Positions 33,566 to 39,637 of a stretch of DNA of 43,958 bases are shown in pieces. This DNA is from Lachnospiraceae bacterium. Lineage in GTDB: Bacteria > Bacillota > Clostridia > Lachnospirales > Lachnospiraceae. The notes under the pieces were generated by a model. That model made no database searches. It had not been told where the DNA came from and saw nothing but the letters and a program-made list of their open reading frames with translations. The stretch's first letter is position 1. Every line of letters begins with the position of its first letter. Both the position numbers and the translations under genes were made by a program. Location of the stretch: NCBI GenBank assembly GCA_017436865.1, contig JAFSCH010000083.1:1-43958 (forward strand). The letters run 5' to 3'.

Positions 33566-33597
33566 AAAAAAAGATGCAGATAATGCATCTTTTTTTT
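33566..33597. terminator. Bidirectional terminator-like hairpin between repeat copies C and D
   Basis: AAAAAAAGATGCA (33566-33578) pairs with TGCATCTTTTTTTT (33584-33597), loop GATAA. The A-run and T-run allow termination on either strand. Confidence 0.75.
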
Positions 33598-33598
33598 G

Positions 33599-33772
33599 TA
33601 TGGTAGGAAGTGCTGTAACGTAGAGGTAGTTAATAAAGAGTTACTGTTCACACACAATGTCATTAACTTAACCTTAAATGCTAAAAATACAGAGATGTAA
33701 TAGTGTTTTGAGGGTTACTTAAAATGACATTGGGAGTGAACAGTAACAATAAAGAATTTACTTTGCAAATAT
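33599..33772 (+). repeat. Core-plus-hairpin repeat, copy D, degenerate and interrupted
   Basis: Core GGAAGTGCTGTAACGTAGAG and onward to 33631, then AATAAAGA, then a 108-bp insertion (33640-33747), then AATAAAGA again and AATTTACTTTGCAAATAT. Removing the insertion and one AATAAAGA restores the junction seen in copy B (GTTAATAAAGAATTTAC). The right arm of hairpin 1 is decayed and hairpin 2 is absent. Confidence 0.8.
33640..33747. mobile_element. MITE-like element 1, 108 bp, nested in repeat copy D
   Basis: Ends are inverted repeats starting GTTACTGTTCAC; the first 25 bases of each end match at 23 positions, with looser similarity for ~10 more. It is flanked by the exact 8-bp direct repeat AATAAAGA (33632-33639 and 33748-33755), and the uninterrupted site is visible in copy B. 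There is no coding capacity, so it is non-autonomous; the mobilising transposase is not in the window. An 8-bp duplication is known from several IS families (for example IS6, IS66, ISL3, IS256); the family here is undetermined. Confidence 0.85.
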
Positions 33773-33785
33773 ATCGTATTAGTGA

Positions 33786-33814
33786 TTGATATTTACATAA
33801 TTATTTTGTATAAT
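33786..33814 (+). promoter_or_regulatory. Promoter of cytidylate-kinase-like gene
   Basis: TTGATA (33786-33791), a 17-bp spacer and consensus TATAAT (33809-33814). The leader is ~83 nt and contains the stem-loop listed next. Confidence 0.75.
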
Positions 33815-33833
33815 ATGAATAAGAAAAGTAAAT

Positions 33834-33876
33834 AAGTATGATTTTTTTGTGTGAAAAAGCACAAATAGCCATACTT
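33834..33876 (+). promoter_or_regulatory. Leader stem-loop of cytidylate-kinase-like gene
   Basis: AAGTATG (33834-33840) pairs with CATACTT (33870-33876); inside, TTTGTG (33846-33851) pairs with CACAAA (33860-33865). No T-run follows. It ends ~16 bp before the RBS (GGAAAGGTGG). Confidence 0.5.
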
Positions 33877-33904
33877 TATTGATAAATGGAAAGGTGGAAG
33901 ATAC

Positions 33905-34531
33905 ATGAATACAATTATTACAATTGGTCGCCAGTTTGGCTCTGGAGGACATGAGATAGGGGAAAAATTAGCTCAACATTATGGAATAAAATATTTTGAT
34001 AAAGAGCTTCTTTCGAGAGCAGCACAGGAAAGCGGATTTTGTGAAGAAATGCTAAAAAATCATGATGAAAGACCAACTAATTCATTTCTTTATAATCTAG
34101 TAATGGATACTTACACGTTTGGATATAATTCTTCATCCTTTGTTGATATGCCAATCAGCCATAAAGTATTTATGGCACAATTTGACACCATTAAAAAAAT
34201 TGCAGAGGAAGAGCCTTGTGTTATTGTAGGTCGTTGTGCAGATTATGCACTTCAGGAATTCAAAAATTGCCTTAATATTTTTATTTATTCAGATGAAAAA
34301 TCTAAGATTAGAAGAATAATGGAAAAATACGACATATCAGATGACAAAGCCAAAGATATGATGATTAAAAAGGATAAACAGCGTCAAAGCTATTATAACT
34401 ATTATTCTACGAAAAAGTGGGGACGTGCTGATAGTTATGATTTATGTATCAATAGCGGCATACTTGGTATTGAAGGAACTGTAAAATTGATTACTCAATA
34501 TATTGAAGAGTTTGAGGCGAGAAGAAAATGA
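33905..34531 (+). CDS. Cytidylate kinase-like family protein
   Basis: 208 residues. N-terminal P-loop-like ITIGRQFGSGGHEIGEKLA, then YFDKELL, CVIVGRCADYAL and a lid region with IRRIMEKYDIS. This matches the cytidylate_kin2 family (AAA/adenylate-kinase fold), common in Clostridia and distinct from the Cmk of the cytidylate pathway. The classical GxxGxGK(S/T) is changed to GRQFGSGGH, so true CMP kinase activity is uncertain. It has its own promoter with a structured leader and RBS GGAAAGGTGG. Confidence 0.82.
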   Translation: MNTIITIGRQFGSGGHEIGEKLAQHYGIKYFDKELLSRAAQESGFCEEMLKNHDERPTNSFLYNLVMDTYTFGYNSSSFVDMPISHKVFMAQFDTIKKIAEEEPCVIVGRCADYALQEFKNCLNIFIYSDEKSKIRRIMEKYDISDDKAKDMMIKKDKQRQSYYNYYSTKKWGRADSYDLCINSGILGIEGTVKLITQYIEEFEARRK

Positions 34532-34559
34532 AAATACTTATATTTGTGGTAGTGATCGA

Positions 34560-34590
34560 GAAAAGCCCCAGCTATTAGCCGAGGCTTTTC
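34560..34590. terminator. Terminator between convergent genes
   Basis: GAAAAGCC (34560-34567) pairs with GGCTTTTC (34583-34590), with GCT/AGC inside. It lies 28 bp after the cytidylate-kinase-like gene and downstream of the minus-strand transporter; the A- and T-containing arms allow use in either direction, but the T-run is short. Confidence 0.6.
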
Positions 34591-34630
34591 GTGGAAACCG
34601 TAGGTAATGTGCCCGCCAGTCGAGAGACAA

Positions 34631-34660
34631 CTATTCGCAAAAGACAACTTTAACGAATAG
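34631..34660 (-). terminator. Hairpin just past the AI-2E-type transporter stop
   Basis: CTATTCG (34631-34637) and CGAATAG (34654-34660) form a 7-bp stem two bases beyond the minus-strand stop codon. No T-run follows, so it may mainly be a 3'-end stabiliser. Confidence 0.45.
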
Positions 34661-34661
34661 A

Positions 34662-36023
34662 CTATTTGGTTTTTGACGAACTTTCTTTTTCTTTAGTTTT
34701 TACTTCTAATATATCATTTTGTTTAGCTGTTTTGTTTTTATCTTGCAGTTTTACACGTATCTGTGTAATTTGCGAAAATGGCTTTTCATCTTCTTCGGAG
34801 AAATTAACTAATTCCATATTATCGGGATTGATATAAAGTAAACGCAGATATTTTGCTGTTTCTGGAGGTAATTTTTTTATGGAAAGTTTTGATTCTACCA
34901 ATGATTTTATAGAGGCAAATATAATAGCAAAAATAGGAACGCCAATAATCATACCAAAGATTCCTAAGAGGCCTCCAAATAAAGTAATTGAGAATATGAC
35001 CCAAAAACTTGATAAACCAGTTGAACTTCCTAAAATTTTAGGTCCAATGATATTACCATCTACTTGTTGGAGAATTAGTACAAAAATAAGGAAATAAAGA
35101 GCTTGCATTGGATCTATAAACAATATTAATAATGTAGATGGTATTGCTCCTAAAAATGGTCCAAAAAATGGAATAATATTTGTTACACCAACTATTACAC
35201 TGATTAATACACAGAAAGGCGTTCCCATAACGCTAGTACATATAAAACATAAAATACCTATAATAATTGAATCTATGATCTTTCCAACGAAAAAACCACC
35301 AAAGGTTTTATTTGCGAAACGTGCATTACTAATAAAACGATTAGCTGTTTCTAATGAGGAAAAGGCATAGATACTTTTTTTTGCCTGAGCTGCAAATTTC
35401 TCCTTGCTTCCGAGTAGGTAAAAGGAAATAATAATACCTATTATAAGATTCCAAAATTCAGTTAATATGGAAACAACACTTTTGGAAACAGTTACAATTA
35501 CATTATTAATTTCCGGAATAATTTTGGTATTAAAGAAATTATTAAGATCAACAGAATACTCGTTAATCATATCAGTTATAAAAGTTGCAAATTCCGGATT
35601 ATCATTTAGTATTTTTGAAATCCAAATAGTTAAAGTATTAACATATGTTGGGAACTGTTCAATAATGGTCATAATACTTGTTGATATTTGTGGAATTACC
35701 ATTGCGAAGAATACGTAGAAACCCAAAAATACAACAATCATTGTTACTAATATAGAACACATTCTTTGATGTTTCATATTTATTTTAAAAGGAAAGATAT
35801 TAAAAAATGGTTTCACTAACTTGCGCTCAAAATGATTTAAAAGAGGTGTTAATAAATAAGCAATTACCATTCCGTCTATTACAGGCATTAATATTACGAT
35901 TATTTTACTCAAAATCCCTTTAAAATTATCAATGTGAAATATGATATAATAAGAAATAAGACTTGCCAATACGACAAGGAAAGCGGTAAGTCCCCAACGA
36001 ATGTGATTTTTGTTTCTTTTCAT
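34662..36023 (-). CDS. AI-2E family (PerM/YtvI-type) membrane transporter
   Basis: 453 residues with about eight hydrophobic segments. Family pattern: MVIAYLLTPLLNHFERKL in the N-terminal third, a long amphipathic stretch (~100-190), then GVTNIIPFFGPFLGAIPSTLLIL, VDGNIIGPKILGSSTGLSSFWVI and GGLLGIFGMIIGVPIFAI. The C-terminal ~70 residues are charged and cytosolic. The family includes exporters of the AI-2 signal and cation/proton antiporters; the substrate here is unknown. RBS AGGAGAG is 12 bp from the ATG, a little far. It is divergent from the TtcA-like gene, with the second MITE-like element between them. Confidence 0.9.
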   Translation of the reverse strand: MKRNKNHIRWGLTAFLVVLASLISYYIIFHIDNFKGILSKIIVILMPVIDGMVIAYLLTPLLNHFERKLVKPFFNIFPFKINMKHQRMCSILVTMIVVFLGFYVFFAMVIPQISTSIMTIIEQFPTYVNTLTIWISKILNDNPEFATFITDMINEYSVDLNNFFNTKIIPEINNVIVTVSKSVVSILTEFWNLIIGIIISFYLLGSKEKFAAQAKKSIYAFSSLETANRFISNARFANKTFGGFFVGKIIDSIIIGILCFICTSVMGTPFCVLISVIVGVTNIIPFFGPFLGAIPSTLLILFIDPMQALYFLIFVLILQQVDGNIIGPKILGSSTGLSSFWVIFSITLFGGLLGIFGMIIGVPIFAIIFASIKSLVESKLSIKKLPPETAKYLRLLYINPDNMELVNFSEEDEKPFSQITQIRVKLQDKNKTAKQNDILEVKTKEKESSSKTK

Positions 36024-36402
36024 AGAATTTTAGTACTCTCCTATCTTTATAAGTAATGTAGAAAAATATTGCGATAAAATAGTAATATGAAACTGTTCAG
36101 AAGTTAGAAAATTTGATAAAATACTCAATGAGTGTGTATTTCACATATTATACGCACATAATCTGAACAATGAATCCATTTGTTGTAACTATTCAGTAAG
36201 TCGATGCATTTACTGCTGAGACCGTAAGAAAATGATACAATAAGAAAAATCCCATCGCTGAAAGCGATTCCAAATGGATTTTTGCCTTGTAATTATGAAG
36301 GTACTGAATAATTACCATTTGTTTTATTATAGCACAAACAAAATGTGCTGCCATGGTTATTATGAATTTTTTATTATAATTTTAGAGAGGATAGATTAAC
36401 AA
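36024..36402. other. Intergenic region between divergent transporter and TtcA-like genes
   Basis: 379 bp. It contains a loose inverted repeat related to the MITE ends (ACTGTTCAG near 36091-36101 and CTGAACAATGAA near 36161-36175), a complete MITE-like element with 8-bp flanks (36177-36323), and an AGCACA/TGTGCT stem-loop (36331-36336 with 36344-36349) close to a TATAAT at 36375-36380 that may be the -10 of the TtcA-like gene. No gene is seen. Confidence 0.6.
36185..36315. mobile_element. MITE-like element 2, 131 bp
   Basis: Left end GTAACTATTCAGTA and right end (reverse complement) GTAATTATTCAGTA are inverted repeats, flanked by exact 8-bp direct repeats CATTTGTT (36177-36184 and 36316-36323). 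An internal hairpin AAAAATCC/GGATTTTT (36245-36252 with 36276-36283) encloses ATCGCT/AGCGAT. The ends resemble those of element 1 (GTTACTGTTCAC) and duplication length is the same, suggesting one family. It has no coding capacity. Confidence 0.82.
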
Positions 36403-37134
36403 ATGAAATTACAACAATTAATGAGTTATGTCCGCAGAGCGATTGATGATTTTCAAATGATTGAGGAAGGAGACAAAATTGCAGTTGGAATCTCTGGGGG
36501 AAAAGATAGTCTTGCACTGCTCTATGCGTTAAATGGTTTAAAAAGATTTTATCCTAAAAAATTTGAATTATACGCAGTTACTGTTGATTTGGGGTTTAAA
36601 AATCTGGATTTAGAGAAAATAATTGCTTTATGTGAAAAACTTCAAGTTCCTTATAAGGTTGTAAAAACAGAAATTGCTAAGATTATTTTTGAAGACCGCA
36701 AAGAGGAGAATCCATGTTCCTTATGTGCTAAAATGAGAAAAGGTGCATTAAATGAGGCTATGAAATCCTTAGGTTGTAATAAAATAGCTTATGCCCACCA
36801 CAAGGATGATGTGGTTGTAACAATGCTTATGTCTTTAATTTATGAAGGACGTTTTCATACATTCTCACCAGTGACCTATTTGGACAGAATGGATTTAACA
36901 GTAATTCGACCGCTTATGTATGTGAATGAAGCTGATGTAATTGGATTTGTTAATAAAAATGAGGTTCCTGTTGTGAAAAGTCCATGCCCTGCAGATGGTA
37001 ATACACGCAGAGAATATGTAACACAATTATTAGCCCAATTAAATCGAGAAAATCCGGGAGTAAAGGAAAGAATGTTTACTGCTATATTACGTAGCGATTT
37101 GAAAGGATGGGAAAGCTACATTGGAAAAAAATAA
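36403..37134 (+). CDS. TtcA-like PP-loop tRNA thiolation protein
   Basis: 243 residues. PP-loop SGGKDS at 31-36 in GISGGKDSLALLYAL, C-x-x-C at 105-108 (PCSLCAKMRKG) and a later PCPADGNTRR, a likely third cluster cysteine. This is the TtcA-type arrangement in which an iron-sulfur cluster held by three cysteines delivers sulfur to a tRNA base (position 32 cytidine in E. coli). The Clostridia subfamily may modify another position. RBS GAGAGGA is ~12 bp upstream. The end overlaps the recombinase gene by 14 bp. Confidence 0.88.
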   Translation: MKLQQLMSYVRRAIDDFQMIEEGDKIAVGISGGKDSLALLYALNGLKRFYPKKFELYAVTVDLGFKNLDLEKIIALCEKLQVPYKVVKTEIAKIIFEDRKEENPCSLCAKMRKGALNEAMKSLGCNKIAYAHHKDDVVVTMLMSLIYEGRFHTFSPVTYLDRMDLTVIRPLMYVNEADVIGFVNKNEVPVVKSPCPADGNTRREYVTQLLAQLNRENPGVKERMFTAILRSDLKGWESYIGKK

Positions 37135-38176
37135 TACGAATTACCACGAAGAACTGAATAAAAAAAATATTATTCATCTTAGAGAACTTTTAGATACTCT
37201 TCCACCATTTTGTTCGCAGTATTTTCGTGGAATCCAGGAATATACTTCATCACGTACGAGAATTGCATATGCTTATGATTTACGTGTTTTCTTTGAATAT
37301 ATGCATGAGAATAACCCAGTTTTTAATAAGATGAAGATAAAGAATTACCCGCTTGAAATGCTGGATCAGATTACACGATTAGATATTGAGGAATATCTTG
37401 AGTATTGTTCTTACTACATAAAAGATGGTAAGGAATATATGAATGATGAACGTGGAAAATCAAGAAAATTAGCATCACTAAGGAGTTTTTATAATTATTT
37501 TTTCCGTAACGAATTGATTGAAAAAAATCCAGCTTCTCTTGTGCCCATGCCTAAACTACATCAAAAGGAAATTGTACGTTTAGATGCAGATGAGGTTGCA
37601 ATTTTGCTTGATACTGTAGAATCTGGTGTAAATCTGACCAAACAACAATTGCATTATCATGAAAAAACAAAAATTCGGGATATTGCGTTGTTAACTCTAT
37701 TGCTTGGAACAGGTATTCGAGTATCAGAGTGTGTTGGTATAGATTTGCAGGACTTAGATTTTAAAAATAATGGTGTTAAAGTACGGCGAAAAGGTGGTTA
37801 CGAGGCTGTTATTTATTTTGGTGAAGAGGTTGAAATAGCGCTACTCGATTATCTTGAAAAACGAAACCATATTATTCCTGTAGATGGACATGAAAATGCA
37901 TTATTTCTTTCTATGCAGAACAAGAGAATATCTGTTCGCGCAGTAGAAAAACTTGTAAAGAAATACTCTTCTCTTGTTACGAATTTAAAGAAAATAACAC
38001 CGCATAAGTTAAGAAGTACTTACGGTACATCACTATACCGTGAAACAGGTGATATTTATCTTGTAGCTGATGTGTTAGGGCACAAGGATGTAAATACAAC
38101 CAGAAAGCATTATGCAGCAATTGAAGATGAAAGACGTCGTAAAGCGGCAAATGCGGTAAAGTTAAGAGAACCATAA
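37121..38176 (+). CDS. XerS-like tyrosine recombinase
   Basis: 351 residues from a TTG start overlapping the TtcA-like gene. Catalytic set complete: R200 (GTGIRVSE), K224 (RKGG), H295 and R298 (PHKLR), H321 (LGH) and Y331 (RKHYAA). The SAM-like core-binding domain is at ~35-135. Length and layout, including a long N-terminal region before the core-binding domain, resemble XerS, the single recombinase that resolves chromosome dimers in streptococci. It is not a prophage integrase by context: it is fused transcriptionally to a tRNA-modification gene and far from the phage genes. No dif-like site was recognised. Confidence 0.8.
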   Translation: MEKNNTNYHEELNKKNIIHLRELLDTLPPFCSQYFRGIQEYTSSRTRIAYAYDLRVFFEYMHENNPVFNKMKIKNYPLEMLDQITRLDIEEYLEYCSYYIKDGKEYMNDERGKSRKLASLRSFYNYFFRNELIEKNPASLVPMPKLHQKEIVRLDADEVAILLDTVESGVNLTKQQLHYHEKTKIRDIALLTLLLGTGIRVSECVGIDLQDLDFKNNGVKVRRKGGYEAVIYFGEEVEIALLDYLEKRNHIIPVDGHENALFLSMQNKRISVRAVEKLVKKYSSLVTNLKKITPHKLRSTYGTSLYRETGDIYLVADVLGHKDVNTTRKHYAAIEDERRRKAANAVKLREP

Positions 38177-38180
38177 TTTT

Positions 38181-38221
38181 TAGCCGAAGCTATTTATTTT
38201 GATTGTAAATGGTTTCGGCTA
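38181..38221. terminator. Terminator between convergent recombinase and LysM genes
   Basis: TAGCCGAA (38181-38188) pairs with TTCGGCTA (38214-38221), extended inside with mismatches by ATTTA/TAAAT. It lies just after the recombinase stop and just before the end of the minus-strand LysM gene, so it can serve both. Confidence 0.75.
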
Positions 38222-38227
38222 TTGCAT

Positions 38228-38605
38228 TTAATTTATTATATAATCTGTTGAAAAATAAGGTACTATCAAATAACTGCCACATTCAATGTGATCAGATGGA
38301 AGGGAATTCATTCGTTTTACTTCACTGATATATTCTTTTTGACTCGAATAATGATCATCCATATTTTCTTCGGCAATGGACCACAAAGTGTCTCCCTGAG
38401 CGATATAAATACTTTTAAAGTATTTATATGAAACTTGTTGTTGATGTTGCATATCGCTAGCCTGAATAGACATAGATGCAAAAAAAACAAGTAAGGAAGA
38501 TAAAATAATAGTTGATAGGATAAGGAGAAAAATATTTCTTCTAACCTGTTTTTTTCTAATATCATGTTTTACTTTTGCTCGAGAATAATAAGTATCTTTT
38601 ATCAT
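38228..38605 (-). CDS. YneA-like LysM protein, probable SOS cell-division inhibitor
   Basis: 125 residues from the ATG at 38605, which has AAAGGAGG 9 bp upstream; the frame extends 10 codons further without a ribosome binding site. A basic N-terminus (KVKHDIRKKQVRR) is followed by one transmembrane helix (~24-46) and an extracytoplasmic LysM domain (~65-115; YIAQGDTLWSIAEENM, then CGSYLIVPY). This layout and the divergent position beside lexA match YneA of Bacillus, which blocks division after DNA damage. The promoter is overlapped by LexA boxes. Function is inferred from architecture, context and control. Confidence 0.82.
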   Translation of the reverse strand: MIKDTYYSRAKVKHDIRKKQVRRNIFLLILSTIILSSLLVFFASMSIQASDMQHQQQVSYKYFKSIYIAQGDTLWSIAEENMDDHYSSQKEYISEVKRMNSLPSDHIECGSYLIVPYFSTDYIIN

Positions 38606-38635
38606 TTTCAAAATCCTCCTTTGTTCTTTATACAT

Positions 38636-38662
38636 CGAACATAATTTCCGAACAGTTGTTTG
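38636..38662. promoter_or_regulatory. LexA boxes 1 and 2 (overlapping)
   Basis: Box 2, CGAACAGTTGTTTG (38649-38662), fits the Gram-positive CGAAC-N4-GTTYG pattern. Box 1, CGAACATAATTTCC (38636-38649), is a weaker match sharing one base with it. They lie between the -10 of the LysM gene promoter and its start codon, where LexA would block initiation. Confidence 0.7.
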
Positions 38663-38668
38663 TATTTG

Positions 38669-38697
38669 ATTATACAGAACAGCTGTTTGGATGTCAA
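38669..38697 (-). promoter_or_regulatory. Perfect-consensus promoter of LysM gene with embedded LexA box
   Basis: On the minus strand: TTGACA (38697-38692), a 17-bp spacer and TATAAT (38674-38669), both full consensus. The spacer contains LexA box 3, AGAACAGCTGTTTG (38676-38689), an almost perfect palindrome. A very strong promoter held fully by repressor is the usual design of toxic SOS genes. Confidence 0.85.
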
Positions 38698-38716
38698 TTA
38701 TTTTTTTTATAAAAAT

Positions 38717-38730
38717 CGAACAAATATTTG
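38717..38730. promoter_or_regulatory. LexA box 4
   Basis: CGAACAAATATTTG, one base off the CGAAC-N4-GTTYG consensus, placed 11 bp upstream of the lexA -35. It probably contributes to LexA autoregulation. Confidence 0.6.
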
Positions 38731-38740
38731 GAATATGTGT

Positions 38741-38769
38741 TTGCGTTTACATAGTTAATGTGATATTAT
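38741..38769 (+). promoter_or_regulatory. Promoter of lexA
   Basis: TTGCGT (38741-38746), a 17-bp spacer and TATTAT (38764-38769), 24 bp before the lexA ATG; RBS AAGGAGGG. Confidence 0.65.
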
Positions 38770-38793
38770 GTTATTAATAAGGAGGGACTATTT

Positions 38794-39411
38794 ATGACAT
38801 ATGGTAAGATTACTGCAAAACAAAAAGAAATTTTAGAATATATAAAAGGTGAGATATTAAAAAAAGGTTATCCACCTGCTGTACGCGAGATATGTGAGGC
38901 TGTTAATTTAAAGTCTACTTCCTCTGTGCATTCTCATTTAGAAACATTAGAGAAGAACGGTTATATACGAAGAGATCCAACAAAGCCAAGAGCAATTGAG
39001 ATTATGGATGACAGCTTTCAGATGGTTCGACATGAAATGGCTAGTATTCCTATTGTAGGAACAGTTGCTGCAGGTCAGCCAATTCTTGCAGAGCAGAACA
39101 TTGAAGGCTACTTCCCTATTCCTACAGAAATGGTCCCAAATGGAGAATCTTTTGTATTAAAAGTAAAGGGAGATAGTATGATTAACGCTGGCATCTTTAA
39201 TGGTGATCAGATTTTTGTTCAATGCTGTAATACTGCCAATAATGGTGATACAGTTGTCGCATTAGTTGATGACTCGGCAACGGTTAAAACTTTCTATAAG
39301 GAAAATGGCCATTATCGTTTACAGCCAGAGAATGATACTATGGAGCCAATTATTGTTGAACATGTTGATATTCTTGGAAAAGTGTATGGCGTATTCCGCT
39401 TATATAAGTAA
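38794..39411 (+). CDS. lexA: SOS response repressor LexA
   Basis: 205 residues. N-terminal winged helix (TAKQKEILEYIKGEILKKG, with the recognition helix region STSSVHSHLETLEKNGYI). The autocleavage site is A93-G94 (VAAGQPILAEQ). The S24 peptidase dyad is S128 (KGDSMINAGI) and K165 (SATVKTFYK). RecA filaments trigger self-cleavage, derepressing SOS genes; here the divergent LysM gene and lexA itself carry matching boxes. Confidence 0.97.
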   Translation: MTYGKITAKQKEILEYIKGEILKKGYPPAVREICEAVNLKSTSSVHSHLETLEKNGYIRRDPTKPRAIEIMDDSFQMVRHEMASIPIVGTVAAGQPILAEQNIEGYFPIPTEMVPNGESFVLKVKGDSMINAGIFNGDQIFVQCCNTANNGDTVVALVDDSATVKTFYKENGHYRLQPENDTMEPIIVEHVDILGKVYGVFRLYK

Positions 39412-39536
39412 ATATGAGCATATAAAAATTTATATATAAGTCACAGCTTATAATTTAAAATGATATGATCTACATATCTATTATATATGCGATAAGAAAA
39501 TATATAAAAAATATATAATAGAGCAATAAGAAAAAT

Positions 39537-39623
39537 AAAGCACATGAAAGATGATAAGATGAATATATCTATCAATTTCCATGTGCTTTTATATTGTAAT
39601 TATAAACAACGGAATAATTACAA
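39537..39623. terminator. Two hairpins between convergent lexA and rsfS
   Basis: AAAGCACATG (39537-39546) pairs with CATGTGCTTT (39580-39589), followed by TTATATT, and on the minus strand by ATTTTT, so it can end both transcripts. A second perfect 10-bp stem, TTGTAATTAT/ATAATTACAA (39594-39603 with 39614-39623), precedes a TTTTATT stretch and lies nearer to rsfS. Confidence 0.75.
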
Positions 39624-39637
39624 TTTTATTATAATTA

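Noticed and set aside
36092-36172. Third MITE-like element adjoining element 2
   Set aside because: ACTGTTCAG and CTGAACA ends are inverted, but the flanks do not match (AGTAATAT versus TCCATTTG) and the stem is short; kept only as a possible decayed relative.
37121-38176. Tyrosine recombinase as the integrase of the phage genes at 1-5900
   Set aside because: It lies over 31 kb away beyond many housekeeping genes, overlaps a tRNA-modification gene and has XerS-like layout.
39412-39536. Regulatory or origin-like function for the very AT-rich stretch after lexA
   Set aside because: It is low-complexity A/T with many TATATA repeats; no DnaA boxes, iterons or consistent inverted repeats were found before the terminator hairpin.
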